Numbered from the stretch's first letter, positions 1-5,431 are shown. The stretch is 6,126 nucleotides of DNA from an uncultured Oscillospiraceae bacterium (GCA_934573945.1 CAKTMQ010000097.1:1-6126); one strand, 5' to 3'. The notes: a model not told the origin generated them from the letters alone. Translations and numbers: made by a program.

Positions 1-1571
1 GAGCGGCCTGCCAGCAGCGTGCGGATCTCCGCCAGAATGTCCTCCCGGGACATGAGGAACTTCTCCTCCTCCGGCAGATGCAGCGTATAGCCCAGCGCAC
101 CCTGCGTATGGGGCACGATGGTGATCTTGCTGACAGGCTGAGCATTCTTCTGCTTGGCTGCCACCAGCGCGTGGCCCACCTCGTGATAGGCGATGATGCG
201 CTTTTCCTCCTCGGTGATGACGGTGCCCTTCTTTTCGCTGCCGGCGATGACCAGCTCAAAGGACACCAGCAGGTCGTTCTGGTTCACCGCCTTGCGCCCC
301 TTGCGGACGGCGCGCAGCGCCGCCTCGTTCACCAGGTTGGCCAGATCCGCGCCCACGCAGCCGGCGGTCGCCTGGGCGATCTTCTCCAGATTGACGTCCT
401 CCGCCAGATGGATGCTGCGGGTATGCACCTGCAGCGTGGCGAGACGACCGGCCAGATTGGGACGATCCACGGTGATGCGGCGGTCGAAGCGGCCGGGGCG
501 CAGCAGCGCCTTGTCCAGCACCTCGGGACGGTTGGTGGCGCCCAGCACGATAACGCCCTTGCTGGGGTCAAAGCCGTCCAGCTCCGCCAGCAGCTGGTTC
601 AGGGTCTGCTCACGCTCGTCGTTGCCGCCGAACTTGCCGCCGTCACGGGATTTGCCGATGGTGTCGATCTCATCGATGAAGATGATGCAGGGAGCCACCT
701 TGGCCGCCTCCTTGAACAGGTCGCGGACACGGCTGGCGCCTACGCCCACGAACATCTCCACAAAGTCGGAGCCGGAGATGGAGAAGAAGGGAACACCCGC
801 TTCACCGGCCACCGCCTTGGCCAGCAGTGTTTTACCGGTACCGGGAGAGCCTACCAGCAGCGCGCCCTTGGGCAGCTTGGCGCCGATGGCGGTGTACTTG
901 CCGGGGTTGTGGAGGAAGTCGATGATCTCCTCCAGCGATTCCTTGGCCTCATCCTGACCGGCCACATCCTTGAAGGTGACACCGGTGGATTTCTCCATAT
1001 AGACCTTGGCGTTGGACTTGCCCACGTTGCCGATGCCGCCCAGTCCGCCGCCGCCGGCTTTGCTGAGAATGCGCATCAGCAGCATGAACAGCCCCACCAT
1101 GATGATGGTCGGCAGGATGTAGCTGACCATGAAGGCCAGCACCGGGTTCATCTGCGCCTCATAGTAGCCGCTGTAGGTCACGTTGTGCGCCTCCAGCAGC
1201 GGCAGCAGCTGGTCGTTGGACAGATAGGCCGTATAGAGGGTCAGCTGTGTGTCCTCGGATTTGGTGTAGGTCTTGGGCTGCTCCTTGCTGCCCTCCGCCG
1301 GCTCCTCCGTATAGGTGTAGCCGTCCACCGGCGTGACGTAGATGGTCTTGTCCTTGAACTGGATCTCCTCCACCTGATCCTGCTCCACCATCTCCACCAT
1401 CTGGCTGTACTTGATCTCATGGCTGGAGGACTTGTTGGCGGTATTGCCGGAATAAGCACCGATGTAGTTCATCACCACCGTCAGCGCCGCCGTCCAGGCC
1501 ACCAGTGTCAGGACACCCCGCAGGCGGTTGTTGTTCTTGTTGTTTTTGTTGTTACGGTTGTTATCAGGCAT
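1..1571 (-). CDS. ftsH: ATP-dependent zinc metalloprotease FtsH (C-terminus beyond the window)
   Basis: FtsH is a hexameric membrane-anchored AAA+ protease that extracts and degrades misfolded membrane proteins and short-lived regulators. 523 complete codons are visible. The N-terminus is short and Asn-rich (9 of the first 15 residues), followed by TM1 at about 19-40, an extracytoplasmic domain at about 41-140, TM2 at about 144-166, and a Gly-rich linker. The AAA+ module shows Walker A GSPGTGKT (241-248), the pore loop MFVG (273-276), Walker B IIFIDE (296-301), and the second region of homology [10 protein letters not shown] (355-364) with its arginine fingers. The protease domain carries HEVGH (463-467), the zinc-binding catalytic site. 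The visible sequence ends at LLAGR, matching the family's LLGGR, so the third zinc ligand (an Asp further on) lies outside the window. The ATG at 1571 is preceded by AAGGAGGG. It is transcribed divergently from rlmB and is apparently first in its transcript. All visible motifs are intact. Identity is near certain. Confidence 0.97.
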   Translation of the reverse strand, partial: MPDNNRNNKNNKNNNRLRGVLTLVAWTAALTVVMNYIGAYSGNTANKSSSHEIKYSQMVEMVEQDQVEEIQFKDKTIYVTPVDGYTYTEEPAEGSKEQPKTYTKSEDTQLTLYTAYLSNDQLLPLLEAHNVTYSGYYEAQMNPVLAFMVSYILPTIIMVGLFMLLMRILSKAGGGGLGGIGNVGKSNAKVYMEKSTGVTFKDVAGQDEAKESLEEIIDFLHNPGKYTAIGAKLPKGALLVGSPGTGKTLLAKAVAGEAGVPFFSISGSDFVEMFVGVGASRVRDLFKEAAKVAPCIIFIDEIDTIGKSRDGGKFGGNDEREQTLNQLLAELDGFDPSKGVIVLGATNRPEVLDKALLRPGRFDRRITVDRPNLAGRLATLQVHTRSIHLAEDVNLEKIAQATAGCVGADLANLVNEAALRAVRKGRKAVNQNDLLVSFELVIAGSEKKGTVITEEEKRIIAYHEVGHALVAAKQKNAQPVSKITIVPHTQGALGYTLHLPEEEKFLMSREDILAEIRTLLAGR

Positions 1572-1575
1572 AGAA

Positions 1576-1583
1576 CCCTCCTT
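1576..1583 (-). promoter_or_regulatory. ftsH ribosome binding site
   Basis: AAGGAGGG on the minus strand lies 4 bases before the ATG at 1571. It is a full match to the anti-Shine-Dalgarno core and fixes the start of ftsH. Confidence 0.9.
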
Positions 1584-1619
1584 GAAAGAGCGAATACCTC
1601 TATCGTAAGTTTACACGAC

Positions 1620-1648
1620 AGTATACCATAAAAGCATCCCTGTCACAA
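1620..1648 (-). promoter_or_regulatory. Predicted sigmaA-type promoter of ftsH
   Basis: Read on the minus strand: -35 TTGTGA (1643-1648), a 17-base spacer, and -10 TATACT (1620-1625) preceded by TGG, which gives an extended -10. Transcription would start near 1613, leaving a leader of about 40 bases before the ftsH ATG. The -35 matches TTGACA at 4 of 6 positions and the -10 matches TATAAT at 5 of 6. I saw no obvious CtsR or CIRCE-type operator overlapping it. Confidence 0.7.
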
Positions 1649-1692
1649 GCGGCACATAGGCGGATTTTCTGTAAAATTTCTATGAATCACGC

Positions 1693-1721
1693 TTTATCTT
1701 ACCGGACGGCTGTGCTATAAT
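1693..1721 (+). promoter_or_regulatory. Predicted extended -10 promoter for rlmB and downstream gene
   Basis: A perfect extended -10, TGCTATAAT, ends at 1721. The hexamer 17 bases upstream is TTTATC (1693-1698), a poor -35 with 3 of 6 matches, as is common with extended -10 promoters. Transcription should begin near 1728, which makes a TTG start at 1727 very unlikely and supports the ATG at 1766. The promoter faces away from the ftsH promoter without overlapping it. Confidence 0.7.
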
Positions 1722-1748
1722 GATTTTTGTATTACTATCAATTGCGAG

Positions 1749-1754
1749 AAAGGG
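1749..1754 (+). promoter_or_regulatory. Probable rlmB ribosome binding site
   Basis: AAAGGG lies 11 bases before the ATG at 1766. It is only a moderate match with long spacing. The other in-frame candidate, TTG at 1727, would sit at the predicted transcription start with no Shine-Dalgarno, so ATG 1766 is preferred. Confidence 0.5.
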
Positions 1755-1765
1755 CTGCTTTTGCT

Positions 1766-2548
1766 ATGAAGGAACAACGCTCTGCCGAAACACGCCGTCC
1801 GCCGCTGGAGGCGGAGGCTGACGGCATGATCGAAGGCCGCAATGCGGTCATAGAGGCGCTTCGCGCCGGAACGGCCATCGATAAGATCTATCTGGCCAAG
1901 GGAGAGACGGACAAGACGCTGGGGCACATCGCCTCCCGCGCCCGGGACGCGGGCGTGGTGGTGGTGGAGGCCGACCGCCGCAAGCTGGACAACATGAGCC
2001 GCACCCACGCCCATCAGGGCGTGATCGCGCTGGCCGCCGTGCGGGAATATGTGACGGTAGAGAGCATCCTCGCCGCCGCCGCGGAGAAGGGTGAGCAGCC
2101 GCTGCTGGTGGTGTGCGACGAGATCTCCGACCCCCACAATCTGGGCGCCATCCTCCGCACCGCCGAGTGCGCCGGCGCCCACGGCGTCATCATTCCCAAG
2201 CGCCGCAGCGCCGGTCTCACCGCCATCGTGGCCAAGACCTCCGCCGGTGCGGTGAGCTATATGCCGGTGGCGCGGGTGGCCAACATCCCGTCGCTGCTGA
2301 AGGAGCTGAAAAAGCAGGGTATCTGGGTATTCGGCACCGCGGCTGACGGCACCACGGCGCTCTATGACGCCGACCTGAAGGGTCCCGCCGCCATCGTCAT
2401 CGGCTCCGAGGGAGACGGCATGACCCGTCTGGTGTCGGAGAACTGCGACTTTCTGGTAAGCATCCCCATGCGGGGACACATCTCCTCGCTGAACGCCTCT
2501 GCCGCCGCCGCGATCCTGCTGTACGAGGCCGTGCGGCAGAGAAGCTGA
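1766..2548 (+). CDS. rlmB: 23S rRNA (guanosine-2'-O)-methyltransferase, RlmB/TrmH family
   Basis: A SpoU/TrmH-class (SPOUT) enzyme that transfers a methyl group from S-adenosylmethionine to a ribose 2'-OH of 23S rRNA; in E. coli RlmB the target is G2251 in the peptidyl-transferase P loop. The 260-residue length fits the family. After a short variable N-terminus comes the substrate-binding domain beginning IEGRNAV (22-28). The SPOUT domain then shows motif 1 in DEISDPHNLGAILRTAE (118-134, with the conserved Asn125 and Arg131), motif 2 IGSEGDGM (212-219) and motif 3 IPMRGHISSLNAS (233-245), which form the trefoil knot that binds SAM. All conserved residues are present, so the enzyme should be active. 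ATG 1766 was chosen over TTG 1727 because the -10 box lies only 5 bases before the latter. The membrane protein gene follows 56 bases later on the same strand, with a hairpin between. The exact rRNA target cannot be read from the sequence, and a related TrmH-family specificity is possible. Confidence 0.93.
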   Translation: MKEQRSAETRRPPLEAEADGMIEGRNAVIEALRAGTAIDKIYLAKGETDKTLGHIASRARDAGVVVVEADRRKLDNMSRTHAHQGVIALAAVREYVTVESILAAAAEKGEQPLLVVCDEISDPHNLGAILRTAECAGAHGVIIPKRRSAGLTAIVAKTSAGAVSYMPVARVANIPSLLKELKKQGIWVFGTAADGTTALYDADLKGPAAIVIGSEGDGMTRLVSENCDFLVSIPMRGHISSLNASAAAAILLYEAVRQRS

Positions 2549-2570
2549 GCCTGTCCTTCCGATTATCGTC

Positions 2571-2591
2571 AAACGGCGTATCCGCCGTTTT
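2571..2591 (+). terminator. Hairpin between rlmB and the membrane protein gene (attenuator or weak terminator)
   Basis: AAACGGCG (2571-2578), a 4-base loop TATC, and CGCCGTTT (2583-2590) form a perfect 8-bp stem followed by one more T. The T run is only four bases, two to three of them inside the stem, so termination would be partial. The Shine-Dalgarno GGGAG of the next gene begins at 2592, directly after the stem. The hairpin could act as a partial terminator, an RNA-processing or stability element, or a modulator of translation initiation. Confidence 0.5.
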
Positions 2592-2596
2592 GGGAG
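2592..2596 (+). promoter_or_regulatory. Ribosome binding site deciding the start of the P-type ATPase-like gene
   Basis: GGGAG lies 8 bases before the ATG at 2605. A TTG five codons upstream (2590) is also in frame, but it lies inside or upstream of this Shine-Dalgarno and overlaps the hairpin stem, so ATG 2605 is the better start. Confidence 0.75.
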
Positions 2597-2604
2597 CTGT
2601 CCAT

Positions 2605-4833
2605 ATGTCACAACAACGCGACGAACTGCATATGCCCGCCGCCGGGACGGTACCGGAGGAGGACTACTCGCTGGAAGCCATCCTGGCCGAATACGGCAAG
2701 GGTGGGCGTCAGCCTGCCCAAAACGAACCGACCGCCGCACCGTCTGCCGTTCCGCAGCCGGAGGTGCCTCCGGCGCAGGTACCGGAGCCCATTTCAGAGC
2801 CGACGCCCATTCCGGAGCTTTCACCGGCACCGGAGGCCGACGCGCCCCAAAAGGAGGACATCGTCCGACTGCCGAAGCCGACAAAAAAGCGAAAGCCCTC
2901 CCGGAAAGCCCGGCAGCTGCGGCAGAACACCGCCCGGCTGCCGGTGATCCATCCGGCAGAGGACGCCCCGGCGGCACCGCCGCCGGAGGAGGAAGATCTG
3001 CCGCCGGATCGTGTCTCCCTGAAAAACGTCATGCACGACACCGTGGACGCAGTGCTGGCGGAAAATGACGACGGCATCCTGGAGGAGACGCCCACGCTGG
3101 CGGAGCGGCTACAGGGACTGCTGCAGCGCCGCCGTGTCCGCCGGGGTCTGAAGCAGGACACCGAGCAGCTGTGGGAGGAGCCGTCACACCGCGCGCCGGA
3201 GCCGCCGCCTGAACCGGAACCGGACAGCGACGAGGCCTTCCGCGCCGAACGGCGGCGGGTCAAGCACCTGCGCCGCATCCTTACGCTGATCACCTTTCCC
3301 GCCGCCGCGCTGGTGCTGTTGGCGGCGCTGGAATATTTCCACTATCTGCCTGCCGTATGGCAGGAGACGGCGCTGCTGCGCAGCGGTGTCTGGGGCGGCT
3401 GTCTGCTGCTGACGGCGCTGCTGGCCGCCGATCTGTGGCAGTACGCCGTGCAGGAGCTGCGGCGCCATCATGTCACCTGTCAGGCCGGGACGCTGCTGCT
3501 GACACTGGCGGTGCTGGGTGACTGTGCCGTGTCGGCGCTGACCGGCGTCCAAAGCGGCACACCCTTCGCCGCCGCCACCGCCGTGCTGATCTGGATCGGG
3601 CTGTGGGGGCTGCTGCTGGAGGCGGATACCCGCCGGGAGGCGTTCCAGCTGGTGAACGTCGGCGGCGAGCCGCCCTATGTGGCCTCCCGCATCGACGCGG
3701 GCATCTGCAAGCAGAAGGGCGCGCTGGCCGGCTTTTACCACATGACCGACCGGCCGGACCCCACCCGCCGCTGGCAGTGGTATCTGACGCCGCTGCTGCT
3801 GAGTGCGGCCACCGTGCTGGCCGCCGTCGTCTGCCTGTCCGGGCAGTGTATGGATCGATTTCTGTGGATCTGGTCGGCGCACCTGACAGTGGCGCTGCCC
3901 CTGTCACTGCCGCTGACGGCGGCGCTGCCCCTGAAGCGGCTGCAGCACCGGCTGACCCGCAGCGGCAGCGCGCTGGCGGGCTACGCCGGGGCACCGGCGC
4001 TGAGCGGCAGCCGTCAGCTGCTGGTGACGGACAGCGACCTGTTCCCCACCGGCACCGTGGCCTTCAACGGGTACAAGGTGTTCGGAGAGGAACGCACCCG
4101 GATGCTCTCCTATGCCGCCGGTATGGCGCAGGCGGCGCACAGCCAGCTCTGGCCGCTGTTCCGGCAGCAGCTGGCGGCGGAGGGCGGCTTTTCCGCCCAT
4201 CCGCAGGATCTCCGGTTCTGCGAGGAGGGCGGCGTGACCGCCACCATCCGGGGCGAGACCATAGCCATGGGCAGCGCGTATTTCATGCGCAGACAGAAGG
4301 TGGCGCTGCCCCACGACCTGAAGCTGCAGACCGGCGTCTTTCTGGCCATCGACGGGGTGCTGGGCGCGATCTTCGTCATCAAGTACCAGCCCTCCCGCAA
4401 CGTGGACTGGGCACTGCGGGCACTGCGCCGCGCAGGGCTGCGCCCTGTGCTGGCCGTGCGCAGCGGCAATGTGACGCCGGGGCTTTTGAAGCGGAAGTTC
4501 GGTGTGGACTGCAAGCCGGTCTATCCCAATGTATCCGCCCGTCTGGCACTGTCGGACGCCATGGAGCAGCGGGGCGAGGCGCCCAACGCCGTCATCTATC
4601 GGGAGGGGCTCATGCCCCTGACTGAGACGGTCATCGGCTCCCGTCGGCTCCGGAGCGCCGTCCGCAGCGGCACCTGGCTGTGCTATCTGGGCGCGGCGGT
4701 GGGGCTGTTCCTGACCTACTACCTCACCTCCGCCGGCAGCTACGCCACCCTCTCGCCCCTGCATATGCTGGGCTTTCTGGCACTGTGGCTGCTGCCCACG
4801 CTGCTGCTCAGCGGTCTGGTCAAATACTTCTGA
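2605..4833 (+). CDS. Degenerate P1B-type ATPase-like membrane protein (predicted pseudo-ATPase) with Pro/Glu-rich N-terminal arm
   Basis: I know no named function for this 742-residue protein. Residues 1-224 are hydrophilic and low-complexity, rich in Pro, Glu, Ala and basic clusters, and presumably cytoplasmic. Eight hydrophobic segments follow at about 225-248, 258-282, 290-312, 320-338, 393-413, 419-443, 690-710 and 718-738, the 6+2 layout of heavy-metal P1B ATPases. Family landmarks appear in the right order but are degenerate. TM6 has LPLSLPLTAALPL (431-443) where CPCALglAtPtA is expected. TDSDLFPTG (475-483) replaces DKTGTLTxG, keeping only the Asp. AAHSQL replaces the SEHP motif (His512 kept, Pro lost). 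EEGGVTATIRGETIAMGS (540-557) matches the end of the nucleotide-binding domain. DGVLGAIFVIKYQPSRN (583-599) matches the P-domain, but TGDN has become RSGN (619-622) and GDGxND is absent. The TM4-TM5 loop (about 339-392), the actuator position, is short and lacks TGE. Metal pumping is therefore unlikely. It is probably co-transcribed with rlmB, and a strong terminator follows. The fold assignment is fairly secure; the role is unknown. Confidence 0.85.
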   Translation: MSQQRDELHMPAAGTVPEEDYSLEAILAEYGKGGRQPAQNEPTAAPSAVPQPEVPPAQVPEPISEPTPIPELSPAPEADAPQKEDIVRLPKPTKKRKPSRKARQLRQNTARLPVIHPAEDAPAAPPPEEEDLPPDRVSLKNVMHDTVDAVLAENDDGILEETPTLAERLQGLLQRRRVRRGLKQDTEQLWEEPSHRAPEPPPEPEPDSDEAFRAERRRVKHLRRILTLITFPAAALVLLAALEYFHYLPAVWQETALLRSGVWGGCLLLTALLAADLWQYAVQELRRHHVTCQAGTLLLTLAVLGDCAVSALTGVQSGTPFAAATAVLIWIGLWGLLLEADTRREAFQLVNVGGEPPYVASRIDAGICKQKGALAGFYHMTDRPDPTRRWQWYLTPLLLSAATVLAAVVCLSGQCMDRFLWIWSAHLTVALPLSLPLTAALPLKRLQHRLTRSGSALAGYAGAPALSGSRQLLVTDSDLFPTGTVAFNGYKVFGEERTRMLSYAAGMAQAAHSQLWPLFRQQLAAEGGFSAHPQDLRFCEEGGVTATIRGETIAMGSAYFMRRQKVALPHDLKLQTGVFLAIDGVLGAIFVIKYQPSRNVDWALRALRRAGLRPVLAVRSGNVTPGLLKRKFGVDCKPVYPNVSARLALSDAMEQRGEAPNAVIYREGLMPLTETVIGSRRLRSAVRSGTWLCYLGAAVGLFLTYYLTSAGSYATLSPLHMLGFLALWLLPTLLLSGLVKYF

Positions 4834-4842
4834 GAACTGCGA

Positions 4843-4873
4843 AAAGGCTCCCCGATGGGGAGCCTTTACTCAT
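4843..4873 (+). terminator. Intrinsic terminator after the ATPase-like gene
   Basis: AAAGGCTCCCC (4843-4853), loop GAT, and GGGGAGCCTTT (4857-4867) form a perfect 11-bp stem with a 3-base loop, starting 9 bases after the stop codon. The T run is short (TTT, then ACTCATT), but the stem is strong and well placed. It should end the rlmB transcript. Because the stem is flanked by A residues upstream and T residues downstream, it may also work on the opposite strand. Confidence 0.85.
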
Positions 4874-4916
4874 TAAAAAGCGCAGCCTTTTTTGAAAACA
4901 GGCTTCGCCTCGACCC

Positions 4917-4958
4917 GCATCCATTCCGTCGATGGTACAACAAATTCAAGACGGATGC
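4917..4958. repeat. Imperfect inverted repeat
   Basis: GCATCC (4917-4922) and GTC (4928-4930), separated by ATTCC, pair with GAC (4950-4952) and GGATGC (4953-4958), enclosing a loop of about 19 bases. It is the first of the chain of hairpins in this region. A competing pairing uses CCGTC with GACGG. Confidence 0.45.
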
Positions 4959-5017
4959 TGCGGCGGGAAGTGATCCGGGCGCTGCCTGTGGCAGATGAAG
5001 CGAGGTGAGCGCGTGGC

Positions 5018-5068
5018 TGCGGTCAAAATTTCGGCGGCTTAATTGCCGCCGAAATTTTGGGAACCGCA
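5018..5068. repeat. Long inverted repeat (15-bp perfect core)
   Basis: CAAAATTTCGGCGGC (5024-5038) and GCCGCCGAAATTTTG (5045-5059) are perfect reverse complements around a 6-base loop, TTAATT. The stem resumes outside with TGCGGT (5018-5023) against ACCGCA (5063-5068), leaving a 3-base bulge, GGA, on the right. The extended stem is 21 bp. It is not followed by a T run on either strand, so it does not look like a simple terminator. Confidence 0.85.
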
Positions 5069-5078
5069 ACAGGATATA

Positions 5079-5140
5079 GCCGCCGAGATCGGATGCTAAA
5101 AATATGCCACTGGCATATTTTCTTGACGCATCGACGCGGC
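5079..5140. repeat. Second long imperfect inverted repeat with an 11-bp perfect core
   Basis: AAAATATGCCA (5099-5109) and TGGCATATTTT (5111-5121) are perfect reverse complements about a single central C. The pairing continues outward: GATGC (5092-5096) with GCATC (5128-5132), and GCCGC at the left edge with GCGGC at the right edge, with bulges between. The whole forms a cruciform-like structure of about 60 bases directly next to the preceding hairpin. Confidence 0.75.
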
Positions 5141-5157
5141 AAAAATAATTCAAATTG

Positions 5158-5181
5158 TTCGCTGCCATGGCGGGCAGCGAA
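5158..5181. repeat. Inverted repeat, 9-bp stem
   Basis: TTCGCTGCC (5158-5166) and GGCAGCGAA (5173-5181) are exact reverse complements around the 6-base loop ATGGCG. It continues the series of hairpins in the candidate repeat element. Confidence 0.75.
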
Positions 5182-5187
5182 TTCTGC

Positions 5188-5214
5188 GAAGCCTTTTCGA
5201 CAGACTAAGGCTTC
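5188..5214. repeat. Inverted repeat, 8-bp stem
   Basis: GAAGCCTT (5188-5195) and AAGGCTTC (5207-5214) are exact reverse complements around an 11-base loop. A related GAAGCC motif followed by a CTTTTCG stretch recurs near 5313-5329, suggesting internal duplication within the element. Confidence 0.65.
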
Positions 5215-5235
5215 CCGATGAAAAGCCCTTTGACA

Positions 5236-5284
5236 GGCGCCGAGCTGCTTCTCTGGGCGAGGTGCCCAGTAAAGCGGCGTTTTT
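5236..5284 (+). terminator. Terminator-like hairpin with T tract inside the repeat region
   Basis: The upper stem CTGGGC (5253-5258) / GCCCAG (5264-5269) has a 5-base loop. It is extended below by GCTT (5247-5250) / AAGC (5272-5275) and CGCC (5238-5241) / GGCG (5276-5279), with bulges, and followed by TTTTT (5280-5284). This has the form of a Rho-independent terminator on the plus strand, but no gene immediately upstream needs one, so it either belongs to the repeat element or ends a non-coding transcript. Confidence 0.5.
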
Positions 5285-5307
5285 GTTGTGAAACTTGACG
5301 AAACGCC
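5276..5307 (+). repeat. Inverted repeat that competes with the preceding terminator stem
   Basis: GGCGTTT (5276-5282) is the exact reverse complement of AAACGCC (5301-5307), with an 18-base loop. The GGCG of the left arm is also the 3' arm base of the terminator-like hairpin ending at 5279, so the two structures cannot form at the same time. Confidence 0.45.
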
Positions 5308-5350
5308 ATAAGGAAGCCCCGACTTTTCGTACAAATATGAAAAATAACAG

Positions 5351-5379
5351 TTGTCAGGCTTGTAAAAGTGAGCTATAAT
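5351..5379 (+). promoter_or_regulatory. Strong predicted sigmaA-type promoter for the EF-G-like gene
   Basis: -35 TTGTCA (5351-5356, 5 of 6 matches), a 17-base spacer, and a perfect -10 TATAAT (5374-5379). Transcription should start near 5386, giving a leader of about 64 bases before the ATG at 5450. This is the closest match to consensus in the window and fits a well-expressed gene. Confidence 0.85.
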
Positions 5380-5397
5380 CTTTATGTTGAGCATTTT

Positions 5398-5419
5398 GCG
5401 CGTGGCGGCCGCCATGCGC
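5398..5419 (+). promoter_or_regulatory. GC-rich dyad in the leader of the EF-G-like gene
   Basis: A 22-base near-palindrome whose half-sites are GCGCGTGGCGG and CCGCCATGCGC. The single DNA mismatch becomes a G-U pair in RNA, giving an 11-bp stem that must open at its tip to leave a small loop. It lies about 12 bases after the predicted transcription start and ends 12 bases before the Shine-Dalgarno. It could be an RNA hairpin affecting mRNA stability or initiation, or a repressor site on DNA. Confidence 0.6.
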
Positions 5420-5431
5420 TGGATCAAATTG

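Larger units (their letters stand above)
4880..5330. repeat. Candidate dispersed intergenic repeat element (REP/MITE-like)
   Basis: The stretch is built from at least five consecutive inverted repeats with little coding potential. From memory, translations of very similar DNA turn up as spurious small hypothetical proteins in many gut Clostridia genomes; on the minus strand a run containing CVKKICQWHIF and another containing KTPLYWAPRPEKQ look familiar in this way. That recollection is unchecked. No terminal inverted repeats or target-site duplications could be defined with confidence, so the ends given are approximate, and no transposase is present in the window. Confidence 0.5.
4868..5349. 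other. Gene-free, hairpin-rich intergenic region
   Basis: I see no convincing protein gene here. Open frames on both strands either lack a Shine-Dalgarno, run through the inverted repeats, or read as shadow translations. Base composition is more mixed than in the flanking genes, with A/T-rich patches. The content is a succession of inverted repeats, listed separately, plus a terminator-like structure near 5236-5284. The most likely reading is a dispersed non-coding repeat inserted between the rlmB and EF-G-like transcription units. A structured RNA cannot be excluded. Confidence 0.7.

Noticed and set aside
78..1631. Long plus-strand open frame of 517 codons (and another at 193-957) opposite ftsH
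   Set aside because: The minus strand encodes a full set of FtsH motifs here. The antisense frames are open because of GC-rich third codon positions, have no ribosome binding site and give low-complexity His/Leu/Gly- or Ser/Arg-rich translations.
1715..2977. Minus-strand open frame of 420 codons opposite rlmB and the start of the ATPase-like gene
   Set aside because: It runs antisense across two genes and through the intergenic hairpin, and its translation is Arg/Gly/His-rich with no domain signature.
3603..4625. Plus-strand open frame of 340 codons overlapping the ATPase-like gene in another frame
   Set aside because: The overlapping 742-residue frame has clear membrane segments and P-type ATPase landmarks. 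This one is an Ala/Gly/Arg-rich shadow without a ribosome binding site.
4994..5041. Fifteen-codon plus-strand frame beginning MKRGERVAAVKISAA
   Set aside because: It has no Shine-Dalgarno, its stop lies in the loop of the 15-bp inverted repeat, and there is no evidence of a transcript.
5123..5149. TTGACG with AATAAT as a possible promoter
   Set aside because: The spacer is only 15 bases and the -35 lies next to a hairpin arm, so it is too weak to list as a feature.
5230..5258. Perfect TTGACA (5230-5235) as a promoter -35
   Set aside because: The position 17 bases downstream is CTGGGC, part of a hairpin, and spacings of 16-18 give no TATAAT-like hexamer.
5218..5298. Small plus-strand frame of 26 codons beginning MKSPLTGAELLLWARC
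   Set aside because: It has only a weak AAGG upstream and no good promoter, and it runs through the terminator-like hairpin and T tract. Conservation across repeat copies would be needed to revive it.
4868..5349. CRISPR array or tRNA/rRNA gene in the intergenic region
   Set aside because: The repeats are inverted and different from one another, not regularly spaced direct repeats, and I see no cloverleaf with a TTCRA arm or rRNA signature.
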